A stretch of DNA of 64,000 nt from JALQUL01 sp964556425 (GCA_964556425.1 CAZKWC010000006.1:15782-79781), one strand, 5' to 3'; positions 8,583-16,971 are shown, counted from the first letter of the stretch. Made by a program: numbers and translations. The notes: generated by a model from the letters alone, not told the origin.

Positions 8583-9467
8583 ATGACCTCATCAATAAGC
8601 CCTATTCATTCTTCAAATACCTCACCTTCTTTTACTTCATCAGAAGAACAGAGACTTTATTCTGCCCTAGAGCGGCTCTACGGAGCACAAGGGGCCAAAC
8701 AGATTCGGTCTAGTCATGTTATGGTAATAGGCATTGGTGGGGTAGGTTCCTGGAGTGCAGAGGCCTTGGCGCGATCTGGAGTTGGAAAAATCACTTTAGT
8801 CGATTTAGACCATATCAGCTTATCAAATATTAATCGGCAAATTCATGCAGTACAAAGTAGCCTTGGTCAATCTAAGGTATTGGCAATGCAAGAGCGCTTG
8901 TGGGCTATAAATCCTAGTTTAAATGTTCAAATTATTGATGATTTTGTAAGTCCTGAAAATTGGTTAGATCTTGTGCCGGTGGATGTTGATGGAGTAATAG
9001 ATGCTTGTGACCAATTAAGCGCAAAATTGGCGATGAGTGTTTGGGCTCGTAAAAATAAAAAGTTATTTATTACAGTGGGTGCTGCTGGAGGCAAAAAAAC
9101 AGCTCAAGCCGTTGAGGTAGCTGATCTTTCCGTAGTGAGTCAAGATCCAGTTTTAGCCAAGTTGCGGTATCAATTAAGAAAACATCATGGTGCCCCTAAA
9201 GGAGCGACAAATCAGGATAAAAAGCCGCCCGCCAAAATTGGTATTGCTTGTGTGTTCAGTACTGAACCCATGTTAAGGCCCAGTGCTAGTTGTGATATTG
9301 TTGCTAATGGAAATACGTCTGTAGTAACTACACAGAATGCTGGCGGAGCTGCATTAAATTGCCAGGGTTATGGATCGCAGGTAGTGGTGACTGCCACTTT
9401 TGGAATGACGGCAGCGGGCTACATGATGGAAATGTTAGCCAACAACGCAAAAATGAATAATAAGTAA
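8583..9467 (+). CDS. tcdA: tRNA threonylcarbamoyladenosine dehydratase TcdA (CsdL)
   Basis: ThiF/E1-like enzyme that, with ATP, dehydrates t6A37 of tRNA to the cyclic ct6A form. The nucleotide-binding motif GIGGVGSWSAEALARSG, followed by LVDLDHISLSNINRQ with the conserved Arg and Asp, identifies the family. VIDACDQLSAKL and GAAGGKKTA are also typical of TcdA rather than MoeB or ThiF, and the paired zinc-binding CxxC motifs of MoeB are absent. The 294 residues start at the ATG at 8583. It lies 70 bases after cpoB; a hairpin (arms 8524-8529 and 8535-8540) sits between them. Confidence 0.9.
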   Translation: MTSSISPIHSSNTSPSFTSSEEQRLYSALERLYGAQGAKQIRSSHVMVIGIGGVGSWSAEALARSGVGKITLVDLDHISLSNINRQIHAVQSSLGQSKVLAMQERLWAINPSLNVQIIDDFVSPENWLDLVPVDVDGVIDACDQLSAKLAMSVWARKNKKLFITVGAAGGKKTAQAVEVADLSVVSQDPVLAKLRYQLRKHHGAPKGATNQDKKPPAKIGIACVFSTEPMLRPSASCDIVANGNTSVVTTQNAGGAALNCQGYGSQVVVTATFGMTAAGYMMEMLANNAKMNNK

Positions 9468-9545
9468 CCCAAAACTAATAAAAAACTAAGTGGTTTAAAA
9501 ATAAGTGAAATATTTATGACAACAACCTAAGAAGCAGTGAAATTG

Positions 9546-9590
9546 CTGGTTATAATCTGACCTGTTCTTAATTGAACAAACCAGTTTTTT
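9546..9590 (+). terminator. Possible terminator downstream of tcdA
   Basis: Nested arms CTGGTT/AACCAG and TGTTC/GAACA are followed directly by six T. The outer and inner stems are separated by an 11-base one-sided bulge, so the structure is imperfect. Confidence 0.4.
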
Positions 9591-9786
9591 AGCACATGCG
9601 AAAATAAACCCTTGAAAATAAATCAAGAAAGTTGAAAAAAGCAGTAAAAAATGCGCTACAATAACAACATCTTAACGCAGACAACGCTGTTAATCAATAG
9701 CAAATTAAGTGTTAAGACTTTTTAATTAATAACCAAGTAGTTAAAAAGTAAAAAATTTAATAAATTAAAAACACAAATTTTTAGTT

Positions 9787-9792
9787 TATAAT
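9787..9792 (+). promoter_or_regulatory. -10 box of tRNA-Lys promoter
   Basis: A perfect TATAAT ends 11 bases before the mature tRNA 5' end, which would put the transcript start a few bases upstream of the tRNA. No good -35 hexamer is visible at 16-18 bases. The remaining sequence between tcdA and this box (9591-9780) is very AT-rich and I see no gene in it. Confidence 0.6.
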
Positions 9793-9803
9793 ACCGAATG
9801 TTC

Positions 9804-9879
9804 GGGACGTTAGCTCAGTTGGTAGAGCAGCGGACTTTTAATCCGTTTGTCACAAGTTCGAATCTTGTACGTCCCACCA
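9804..9879 (+). tRNA. tRNA-Lys (anticodon UUU)
   Basis: A 76-base cloverleaf with encoded CCA: acceptor GGGACGT pairs with ACGTCCC, D-arm AGCTCAGTTGGTAGAGC, anticodon stem GCGGA/TCCGT with loop CTTTTAA, and T-arm with GTTCGAATC. The anticodon TTT reads Lys codons. It is a single-gene transcript with its own -10 box and terminator. Confidence 0.97.
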
Positions 9880-9887
9880 TACACATC

Positions 9888-9919
9888 AAGCCCTTGTAGA
9901 AGACTACAAGGGCTTTTTT
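9888..9919 (+). terminator. Intrinsic terminator of tRNA-Lys
   Basis: A perfect 12-bp stem (AAGCCCTTGTAG / CTACAAGGGCTT), a 4-base loop and a T run. Confidence 0.93.
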
Positions 9920-10288
9920 GTTTCTATCGGATGCTACTTACTCTAATAGGTCAATTTGTGGCTGAGCTTTACCCAGTAAAAGTATTATTATTGATTAATA
10001 AAAAAGCCTAAGGCAATTATTGATCGAATCACGTTGAAGGAGACTCTTGCTTGAGTTCATTCAAGTAAAGTTCATGGCAACAAAGCCAAATACCAACTTT
10101 CTCAAACTCTTAGCTTTCTAAAATCGGCAGAAACCGAACCATTGAATATAAAACTGCTCATATAGTTGAATTAATAACTTCAAAATGGTTCGCTTCTAGA
10201 TCAATTGGCTAATGCTATTATTGGGTATTGTTTCAATTGCTTAGCTAATCATTTGAAATAGATTCATTTATCAGCACTTTTTAATCAA
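9920..10288. other. Gene-free stretch
   Basis: About 370 bases between the tRNA-Lys terminator and the end of the convergent lectin-like gene. No reading frame with coding character and no strong hairpin was found. Short stop-interrupted frames here could be decayed coding sequence, but I cannot identify a parent gene. Confidence 0.5.
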
Positions 10289-11506
10289 CTATTTGATCAC
10301 CAATATCGCCTCTGCACTTGTGTCATTTATGCCAGTTGGAGTTTTAAGTTCGCCTTGCTCTATTTTTGACTTGTAAACACCAGGAGTGGAGCCCGTTACA
10401 TTAAATACAATGGTACATGGACTAGACCTTAGCAATAAGCCTGCTTCTATTTCGAGGCTGGTGGTTTTTGCCCCTCCGGTAATAGTGCCAAAACAAGTTC
10501 CACCTAAATTAAGTGGCTGAGCCAAAATAAGTCCCTTAGGCAATTGATAGCTGAATGCTTGTGCTAGTTTTTGTGTGTTGGAATCAATAGATTGAAACTG
10601 TAAACTAAAGGTGCTGGGTTTATTTTTTTCAATACTTATATTTTGAAAACTTGGTGTTACCTTAATAGTAATATTGGCAGAGACTAATTTATTAACGCTT
10701 AAATTTTTAATTTCTTGGGTGGCTTTTGCATTGCCTAAAGTAGCGGCAAAACCAACTCTGAGTAAAGGTGGGGCAGCATAAGGAAAATCAATTTTTTCAA
10801 AAATAGTCTTTACTTCATTGCTAAAACTATCCTTTAGTTTGAGGGTTACCGCATATCCGATGCCATTCTTTTTGGGAATTAAATCTAGTTGTACTTCCTT
10901 GGGATAAGGTCTTTGTTGGCTTGCTCGACTTTGAAAATCGGCTGGGAAAATAGTTTTTGCTAATAATGCATTCGCCACATTGTGAGGCCCACGAATAGCC
11001 ACACCAAAGGGTTGGTTAGTTACGGGTTCACCACAATTGCTTGCTGAAGAAAATGACCCATAGGCATCAAATCCTAGACCTAAATAGGCACCAACTCCTT
11101 TGCAATAACCCAAACCCTCTTTGCCTATTGCTCCAGTCATATCTAATTTGGCATCATATAAAAAAAAGCTCATGCCAAATTGGTTACTCAGTTCCCACTT
11201 CCACGAGGCTAGGTCAAATCGAATAGATAAGCCATCTTTGGGAGAAATTCCACCGGTGTGATTAAGTACACTACTAAGGCTGTTAGGTGTGGTGTCTGAT
11301 AAGCGTAGCCAACCATTATCAATGGGATCAATCACCTGGCTTGTTAAATGGGCTGGGCCTGCTGCAATCCAACCAGGATCGGTGGAGTTTTTATTAAACC
11401 CAGTAGTGACCAAGGGTTGCGCACTTAAAACTCCAACGGAAAATGTCCAAGCAAGTAAAATAAGAAAGCGATGAGTCATATGTTTTGTCATTTTGAAACC
11501 AAGCAT
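10289..11506 (-). CDS. Secreted lectin-like / DUF11-like domain protein
   Basis: The 405-residue protein has an N-terminal signal peptide (hydrophobic FLILLAWTFSVGVLSAQP, cleavage near residue 29). The first two thirds look like a concanavalin-type beta-sandwich: alternating short strands, a DLASWKWELSNQFGMSFFLYD segment near residues 95-115 and Gly-rich turns. The last third (about residues 280-405) has the pattern of bacterial DUF11/DUF7933-type adhesive repeats: FSYQLPKGL, a paired-Cys GGTCFGTITGG...SSPCTIVFNVTG, then GVYKSKIEQGELKT. Two Cys pairs fit disulfides. I do not recognise a specific function; a surface or secreted carbohydrate-binding protein is an inference. It stands alone between two gene-free stretches. 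Confidence 0.75.
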   Translation of the reverse strand: MLGFKMTKHMTHRFLILLAWTFSVGVLSAQPLVTTGFNKNSTDPGWIAAGPAHLTSQVIDPIDNGWLRLSDTTPNSLSSVLNHTGGISPKDGLSIRFDLASWKWELSNQFGMSFFLYDAKLDMTGAIGKEGLGYCKGVGAYLGLGFDAYGSFSSASNCGEPVTNQPFGVAIRGPHNVANALLAKTIFPADFQSRASQQRPYPKEVQLDLIPKKNGIGYAVTLKLKDSFSNEVKTIFEKIDFPYAAPPLLRVGFAATLGNAKATQEIKNLSVNKLVSANITIKVTPSFQNISIEKNKPSTFSLQFQSIDSNTQKLAQAFSYQLPKGLILAQPLNLGGTCFGTITGGAKTTSLEIEAGLLLRSSPCTIVFNVTGSTPGVYKSKIEQGELKTPTGINDTSAEAILVIK

Positions 11507-11878
11507 TCCATTGTTACCTTTATTGTTTTCAATTCAAAATTGCTTTTTAAAAAATACACCAACAAAAATCACATTGTTATCTCAATTGGGGTAAATTGAC
11601 TCGAGTAACTTTGCTCGTGAAAGTAATAAAGTTAATGAATCAATTATCTATTCCTGTAACATTAATTTATCGGGAAATTTTTTTTAACAATTAGTATCCA
11701 TCATATCAAGAATAATTAAGTAACACTTTACAACTCAGTTGTAAACTTTTGAAAAAAATCAGCTAAAGTCAAAATAGTCACCAAATTAGTTGGTTTTTTC
11801 AAATTCCTCACTTTCATTTTGGCTATTGGTGTATCGTCAATAGTTGGTAAGAGTTTATTCACAACAAGGAGACGTTTT
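11507..11878. other. Intergenic region between divergent genes
   Basis: About 370 AT-rich bases separate the divergent lectin-like and dienelactone hydrolase genes and must hold both promoters. No confident -35/-10 pair was found. A weak 5-bp hairpin with a T run (ACCAA...TTGGT) lies near 11781-11800. A good AAGGAGA ribosome site at 11866 serves the hydrolase. Confidence 0.5.
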
Positions 11879-12763
11879 ATGTCGAGCGAAAATTTAACAG
11901 TTGCCGATTCAATTGCGCATACAGGTTTAAGTCGAAGAAAAGCTTTACAAACAGTGAGTCTAGGTTTGGGAGTGGGTTATTCATTGGCGGCTGCACCATT
12001 AGCTGCACAAACAGCTATTAAAACCTCCACTGAGGGTTTAACAACTGGAATGGTCACTATTGATATCAATGGTGTGAAGTTATCGGCTTACAGGGCTGCA
12101 CCAGCAGGGAAAACCAATTTACCAGTTGTTTTAGTCATTCAAGAAATTTTTGGTTTGCATGAGTACATCACCGATGTTGCTAATCGATTTGCTCAGCAAG
12201 GTTATATGGCAATTGCTCCTGATTTATTCGAGCGCCAAGGCGATCCAATTCAGTACGCAGAAATGGCTAAATTAATTGCCGAAGTGGTCTCAAAAGTTCC
12301 AGATGAGCAAGTGATTAAAGACCTAGATGCAACAGTGGCTTGGGCTGGTAAAAATGGTGGTGATGTATCTAGAGTGGCTATTACTGGCTTTTGCTGGGGG
12401 GGTAGAATTACCTGGTTGTATGCAGCGCATGCTAAAATTAAAGCAGGTGTGGCTTGGTATGGTCGCTTAGTCGGTGCGACTAACGCTATGAATCCTAGCC
12501 ATCCAATTGATAAAGTGGCCCAACTGAATGCCCCTGTGTTGGGCCTTTATGGTGGTAAGGATACTGGAATTCCATTAGATACAGTCGAGAAAATGAAACT
12601 CGCTTTGGCTAATGGTAGCCCAGCAGCAAAGCAAGCAGAATTTGTGATTTATCCCGATGCACCCCATGCTTTTCATGCCGACTACAGGCCTAGTTACAGA
12701 GAAGAAGCGGCCAAAGACGGCTTTGCAAAATGTTTGGCATGGTTTAAAAAACACGGTGTCTGA
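11879..12763 (+). CDS. Dienelactone hydrolase family protein with Tat signal
   Basis: Alpha/beta-hydrolase of the dienelactone hydrolase family, 294 residues. The N-terminus carries a twin-arginine signal (SRRKALQ, followed by a hydrophobic stretch ending at LAAQ, about residues 19-50), so export in folded form to the periplasm is likely. The catalytic triad is visible: nucleophile Cys in GFCWGGR, Asp in GGKDTGIP and His in DAPHAFHADYR. Classical ClcD enzymes open dienelactone in aromatic catabolism, but many exported relatives have unknown substrates. The ATG at 11879 is set by the AAGGAGA site; an upstream in-frame start would bury the Tat motif. A terminator follows. Confidence 0.88.
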   Translation: MSSENLTVADSIAHTGLSRRKALQTVSLGLGVGYSLAAAPLAAQTAIKTSTEGLTTGMVTIDINGVKLSAYRAAPAGKTNLPVVLVIQEIFGLHEYITDVANRFAQQGYMAIAPDLFERQGDPIQYAEMAKLIAEVVSKVPDEQVIKDLDATVAWAGKNGGDVSRVAITGFCWGGRITWLYAAHAKIKAGVAWYGRLVGATNAMNPSHPIDKVAQLNAPVLGLYGGKDTGIPLDTVEKMKLALANGSPAAKQAEFVIYPDAPHAFHADYRPSYREEAAKDGFAKCLAWFKKHGV

Positions 12764-12861
12764 GGTTTTTTTAAAGCTTTCACTTTTGTGTCATTTTGTT
12801 AGAAACAGCACTATAAGTGCCAGCTGCATAGTTGAAACCTTTTAAGTAGAATTGATGACTG

Positions 12862-12894
12862 AAAAGACTGATGCGAATGTATCAGTCTTTTTTT
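12862..12894 (+). terminator. Intrinsic terminator of the dienelactone hydrolase gene
   Basis: Stem AAAGACTGAT / ATCAGTCTTT, an 8-base loop and a run of T. Confidence 0.88.
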
Positions 12895-12957
12895 GACACC
12901 TCTTTTTTTATCCTAGAAGTATGAGTTAATATTTGTAGCTTCTATTTTGGGAATCTT

Positions 12958-13767
12958 ATGATTTTAATTGCGATTATTTTGGGTACTTTATTGGCTGGTG
13001 TAGGTAGTGTCTGGCTGTCTGCGGCGCTCAGCTATAGAATTGTTGAGAAACATACCAACCATATGCTTAGTTTTGCTGCAGGGGCATTATTGGCCACCGC
13101 ATTGTTACATTTATTACCCGAGTCGCTTCAATCTGAGCAAGATGCCCACACATTACTAACTGTGTTTTTAGTGGGGGTGATTTTTTTCTTCTTATTAGAT
13201 AAAGCACAATTATGGCATCATGGGCATGAGCATGGACATGATCATGGTAGCCACGCTCATCATCATAACTCACATAGTCATACTGATTTAAATCCTAAGG
13301 ATACTACCTCTAGCTCTGGAGCGTGGTCCATTTTAACGGGCGATGCCGTGCATTGTTTTGGTGATGGTATTTTAATTGCATCAGCATTTATGGCTGATTT
13401 TAAATTAGGAGTTTTGGCTGCTATTTCGGTTTTGGTTCATGAAACACCCCATCATATGGGAGATTTATTGGTTTTGAGATCGGCTAAAAACAGCCGTCAA
13501 ACAGCTTTGTTAAAAGTCAGCTTGTCTGGTGCTGTAACAGTGATAGGTGGGGTTTTAGGTTTTTATTTATTAGAAACCATAGATGCATTACAACCCTTTA
13601 TTTTGGTACTGGCCTCTAGTAGTTTTATATATGTTGCCCTAGCTGATTTAATTCCACAATTACAAAAAAAATTACCGATTAATGAAACCATCATTCAAAT
13701 AATTTGGTTGTTCTCGGGTATTGCTTTGGTACATATTATTAGTTTATTAGGTGGCCATAGCCATTAA
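12958..13767 (+). CDS. ZIP-family metal transporter
   Basis: Inner-membrane divalent metal importer of the ZIP family, probably zinc. The 269 residues hold seven to eight hydrophobic helices. A His-rich loop (about residues 82-106, many HGH/HSH units) lies between helices 3 and 4, as in ZIP proteins. The paired metal-site helices are present: HCFGDG at about 129-134 and HETPHHMGD at about 161-169. The neighbouring genes are unrelated in function and no Zur box was recognised. The substrate could also be iron or manganese. Confidence 0.9.
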   Translation: MILIAIILGTLLAGVGSVWLSAALSYRIVEKHTNHMLSFAAGALLATALLHLLPESLQSEQDAHTLLTVFLVGVIFFFLLDKAQLWHHGHEHGHDHGSHAHHHNSHSHTDLNPKDTTSSSGAWSILTGDAVHCFGDGILIASAFMADFKLGVLAAISVLVHETPHHMGDLLVLRSAKNSRQTALLKVSLSGAVTVIGGVLGFYLLETIDALQPFILVLASSSFIYVALADLIPQLQKKLPINETIIQIIWLFSGIALVHIISLLGGHSH

Positions 13768-13849
13768 GGAAACTACAGTCAATCTAGATTTTAGAACTAA
13801 GTTATTTAGTTCAAATCTTGTTATGCGTACAAGCTTTTAAGTGCTATTG

Positions 13850-14506
13850 TTAAGCTGCTAACGCATCAAGTTGTGCAAAAATGTCGGACATTTTGCCACT
13901 TATAAAAACACCATTTTTATGGTTAGGTTTTGGCGAGAATTGCCGCACGACCGAGCTTGAAGCAACTGCTTGGTTGCTTGGTGTTTGCTGGTCTGACTTA
14001 TTGGGGTAAGCAAGCACTTTTTTATCTTGAAATATAGGGCCGTTATAAACTTTTAAAAACAGCAAATTGGATTTTTTAGTGGGTTTAACTAAAGGATTCA
14101 AGTCAAGGGTTTGATCTACCTGTAGGGTGTCTTTGTCTTGAGCTAAAGTTAGAGCCTGCTCTAGTGTCTGCCTAGGGCCTCGAGTTGGATCTGCTGGCTC
14201 TTGATGCATAGTAGTTAAAGGATTACTCGAACTATTGAAACGAAGTTCTGAATGTTCATGTAGATGCGCTTTCTCATCTGGGGACGGAGTGACACTATTG
14301 ATGGTTTTTTCAGTGATGCCTTTTATTAAAGTGAGCTTGAAATTAGTTTCATTGGCTTGTATATTTTGGGGTTTTATACACACTAAAACAGGAGTGGATT
14401 TGGCAAAAAATTGACGAAACCAGCCAAGAATTAAGTTGGATATTTTTAAACCAGCTCGATTAACTTGAGTTTGAGTGTAACAAAGACGGTAAATATGACG
14501 GCTCAT
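13850..14506 (-). CDS. Unknown protein encoded downstream of lexA
   Basis: A 218-residue soluble protein with no signal peptide or membrane segment. Residues 1-45 are basic and hydrophobic. Residues 70-130 and 165-200 are low in predicted structure (Pro, Ser, Gln-rich). The C-terminus (GVFISGKMSDIFAQLDALAA) looks like a short conserved helix. A clear AAGGA site lies 7 bases before the ATG. It is 117 bases downstream of lexA on the same strand, so it may be read from the SOS-controlled promoter. I do not recognise the family. Downstream of lexA one often finds SOS genes such as sulA or imuA, but no residue pattern supports either here. Confidence 0.7.
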   Translation of the reverse strand: MSRHIYRLCYTQTQVNRAGLKISNLILGWFRQFFAKSTPVLVCIKPQNIQANETNFKLTLIKGITEKTINSVTPSPDEKAHLHEHSELRFNSSSNPLTTMHQEPADPTRGPRQTLEQALTLAQDKDTLQVDQTLDLNPLVKPTKKSNLLFLKVYNGPIFQDKKVLAYPNKSDQQTPSNQAVASSSVVRQFSPKPNHKNGVFISGKMSDIFAQLDALAA

Positions 14507-14623
14507 GATAATTTCCTTTTTGAAATTAAAAAATAAATTTTGCCAATATTGCTGAATTTGAAATCAAAACACAAAATAACCAAGCAATAGCAAAAAAATA
14601 TCCAATAAATTGGCTTTATGTTG

Positions 14624-15307
14624 TTACATAAAAAATGTATTACGAATTAAACCTACGGCTAAACCTTCGATTTCGAAAGGGTCGCCAGGTTTGACAGTGA
14701 TGATTTGGAAGTCGGGGTTTTCAGGAATGAGTTCTATGGTGTTACCAGTGCGTTTAAAACGTTTAACGGTAACTTCTTCTCCAATACGGGCCACAACAAT
14801 TTGCCCATTTTTTGCGTCTTTAGTGGCTTGCACAGCAAGCAAGTCGCCATCCATAATGCCAGCATCTTTCATGCTCATACCCCTTACTTTTAATAAATAG
14901 TCGGGTTGAGATGAAAATAAATTGCTTTCTACACAATAACTTTGTTCTACATGTTCTGCCGCTAAAATAGGTGCACCCGCAGCCACACGGCCAACCAATG
15001 GGATGTTAATTTGTTGAATGCGTTCGTTGAGTTCTTGAATACTAGAGGCTACTTTGTTAACTGTAGTTTGAATTTTTTCTATTTTGACTCTAATACCACG
15101 AGAAGTACCTGTGAGTAATTCTATGGCTCCTTTGCGAGCCAATGCACGCAAGTGTGCTTCAGAGGCATTGGGCGATTTAAACTGGAATTGAGTTGCGATT
15201 TCTGCACGCGTAGGAGGAAAACCATGGGTGTTGAGCATACTGCTAATATAGTCAAGAATTTCCCTTTGCCTTGGGGTGAGTTTAATGGCTTGCGTGATAT
15301 CTTTCAT
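14624..15307 (-). CDS. lexA: LexA SOS repressor
   Basis: Transcriptional repressor of the SOS regulon that self-cleaves when RecA filaments form. The 227 residues have an N-terminal winged helix (LTPRQREILDYIS..., HGFPPTRAEIATQF) and a C-terminal S24 peptidase domain. The cleavage site is Ala110-Gly111 (VAAGAP), the nucleophile Ser145 (RGMSM) and the general base Lys182 (VTVKRF). The spacings of 35 and 37 residues equal those of E. coli LexA (84/119/156). The linker is about 25 residues longer than in E. coli. The ATG at 15307 is chosen by homology; the upstream 52-codon extension is AT-rich non-coding leader. Two LexA boxes lie at 15480-15514. Confidence 0.96.
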   Translation of the reverse strand: MKDITQAIKLTPRQREILDYISSMLNTHGFPPTRAEIATQFQFKSPNASEAHLRALARKGAIELLTGTSRGIRVKIEKIQTTVNKVASSIQELNERIQQINIPLVGRVAAGAPILAAEHVEQSYCVESNLFSSQPDYLLKVRGMSMKDAGIMDGDLLAVQATKDAKNGQIVVARIGEEVTVKRFKRTGNTIELIPENPDFQIITVKPGDPFEIEGLAVGLIRNTFFM

Positions 15308-15479
15308 GATGGCAACTTTATGTAAAGGAAAACAAATTAATAGCAGAAAAGACAATTCAAAAAACAATGAAAAAAATGTTGAATTTTTAAAAATTACGCT
15401 TTTGTTTTTATTAAAAATATATTTTTGAGTAAAAAATATAATGAAATAATTAATAAACCCCAAAAAAGCTATTTTTTAA

Positions 15480-15495
15480 CTGTTTTTTCATCCAG
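15480..15495. promoter_or_regulatory. lexA: LexA box 1
   Basis: CTGTTTTTTCATCCAG fits CTG-N10-CAG, the proteobacterial SOS operator. On the lexA strand it reads CTGGATGAAAAAACAG. It lies 173 bases upstream of the lexA ATG and 31 bases before the asparaginase ATG. Confidence 0.75.
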
Positions 15496-15498
15496 TGT

Positions 15499-15514
15499 CT
15501 GTATTTTTAACCAG
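15499..15514. promoter_or_regulatory. lexA: LexA box 2
   Basis: CTGTATTTTTAACCAG fits CTG-N10-CAG and shares the CTGTAT half site of the consensus. It is 19 bases from box 1, close to two helical turns. On the lexA strand both boxes share the pattern CTGG-N8-ACAG. The second box ends 11 bases before the asparaginase start codon. Confidence 0.8.
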
Positions 15515-15525
15515 TTTTTATTTCT

Positions 15526-16518
15526 ATGCAAGTGAAAAATCAAAAAAGCATCAAAAAAGTTGTTATTTTAGGAATGGGCGGCACTATTGCGGGCCTCGCT
15601 CAAGATACAACTGACAACGTTAATTACCAAGCTGGTCAAGTTTCTGTAGCAGACTTATTAGCCGGATTGGGGGCTGGCTTTGTTGAAAGTTTGCAAAATA
15701 ATGCCGTCGAACTAGTGACTGAACAAGTTGCCCAATTAGACAGTAAAGACATGAGTTTTGTAGTCTGGCAACAGTTGCTACAACGGCTTGATTTTTACAA
15801 TAATCAGCCCGATGTGATGGGGGTAGTCATTACCCACGGCACCGATACCCTAGAAGAAACGGCTTATTTTTTACATCGCACAATAAGTGCCAATAAACCG
15901 ATTGTTTTAACATGTGCCATGCGACCTGCATCGGCTATGAATCCTGATGGTCCACAAAATATGCGTGATGCTATTTTAATGGCCCAACACTCATTGGCAA
16001 ATTGCGTGATGGTAGTGTGTGATGGAGCAGTGCATAGTGCACAAGATGTGCAAAAAGATCATCCCTACCGAACCAATGCTTTTTCTAGCCGTGACAATGG
16101 CGTATTAGCTTGGATAGAAGAAGGGCATATTAGGCAGCTTAGAGCATGGCCCACATCACAAGCAATACTGCACAGGGCCACCCAACAAATTCTTGACGGT
16201 AATTCGCAAATGAATTGGCCTAGAGTTGAAATAGTGATGAATTATGCAGCTTGTGATGGCGCAGTGGTGCAGGCCTTATTAGCGCAAAAAATGAACTTGG
16301 CTGGCTTAATAGTGGCAGGGACTGGTAATGGTACCCTATCGAATGATTTAGCTCTACAGCTTGATTTAGCAATAGCCCAAGGAATACGAGTAGGCCTTTG
16401 TTCTAGATGTGCTTTAGGTCAAGTGGTCGGCCATCAAAAACAAGCCGAATATGAGGTGATAGAGCTATCTTTTACTAAAGCGAGAGTGGAGTTAATTTTG
16501 CAAATATTAAATGCATAA
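15526..16518 (+). CDS. L-asparaginase (bacterial type I/II fold), cytoplasmic
   Basis: Hydrolyses asparagine to aspartate and ammonia. The 330 residues show both catalytic motifs: GMGGTIAG with the nucleophile Thr20, and THGTDTLEETAYF with Thr106-Asp107. MRPASAMNPDGPQN is also typical of the family. No signal peptide is present, so a cytoplasmic enzyme is expected. The ATG at 15526 has no recognisable ribosome site, and its 5' side is occupied by LexA boxes. The transcript may be leaderless or nearly so, and could be affected by LexA. Confidence 0.9.
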   Translation: MQVKNQKSIKKVVILGMGGTIAGLAQDTTDNVNYQAGQVSVADLLAGLGAGFVESLQNNAVELVTEQVAQLDSKDMSFVVWQQLLQRLDFYNNQPDVMGVVITHGTDTLEETAYFLHRTISANKPIVLTCAMRPASAMNPDGPQNMRDAILMAQHSLANCVMVVCDGAVHSAQDVQKDHPYRTNAFSSRDNGVLAWIEEGHIRQLRAWPTSQAILHRATQQILDGNSQMNWPRVEIVMNYAACDGAVVQALLAQKMNLAGLIVAGTGNGTLSNDLALQLDLAIAQGIRVGLCSRCALGQVVGHQKQAEYEVIELSFTKARVELILQILNA

Positions 16519-16570
16519 CTAGCCTTTACTACACCGCTTTTGGCGGACTATTTTGAAGTTTTTTGTCTTT

Positions 16571-16598
16571 TTTAGCCATAACAAGAGCTATGGCTAAA
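16571..16598. other. 10-bp perfect hairpin downstream of asparaginase
   Basis: Arms TTTAGCCATA and TATGGCTAAA surround an 8-base loop. No T run follows on either strand, so this is not a standard terminator. Confidence 0.5.
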
Positions 16599-16698
16599 GT
16601 TAAATCCAAAGCTGAAGCCAGAAAAAACCACCTAATAGTCCACTTACATCTGCACTCAACTAGTAGGCAGCAGCTGAGTCAAAAGCTTTTTATTAATT

Positions 16699-16745
16699 TG
16701 CCACATTTTTCTTGCTAAAGGCAAAATTAATGTGGCACTTTTTTT
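16699..16745 (+). terminator. Terminator between asparaginase and tusA (convergent)
   Basis: Arms TGCCACATT and AATGTGGCA are followed by CTTTTTTT. An alternative shorter stem, TTTGCC/GGCAAA, is possible inside. The T run overlaps the end of tusA. Confidence 0.65.
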
Positions 16746-16971
16746 AGCGTCTTTTCATCCAGTGCCTAATTTCAGGGCCACTTTTTTCTTGTTGAAGTAG
16801 GGTGTTACCAGTTTGCCGACAAAAATCTTGAAAATCTCTTTCAGAGCTAGGGTCTGTGGCAATGACTTCTAAAATTTGGCCGCTTTGCATACCCGACAAA
16901 GCTTTTTTAGCTCTGAGAATGGGTAGGGGGCAATTGAGTCCTTTGGCATCCACAATTAAATCGGCATTCAT
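16744..16971 (-). CDS. tusA: TusA-family sulfurtransferase
   Basis: Small (75-residue) sulfur carrier of the TusA/SirA family, passing persulfide sulfur to tRNA thiolation or other targets. The diagnostic CPLP motif with the reactive Cys14 follows LIVDAKGLN, and the C-terminal half has the usual VIATDPSSERDFQDFCRQTG segment. It lies 22 bases downstream of the rsmB-like gene on the same strand, so the two are probably co-transcribed. Paralogues in sulfur oxidation exist, but nothing here suggests that role. Confidence 0.88.
   Translation of the reverse strand: MNADLIVDAKGLNCPLPILRAKKALSGMQSGQILEVIATDPSSERDFQDFCRQTGNTLLQQEKSGPEIRHWMKRR

Noticed and set aside
13222..13296. His-codon repeat in the ZIP gene as a tandem DNA repeat
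   Set aside because: It codes for the metal-binding loop normal for ZIP transporters and is not an exact nucleotide repeat.
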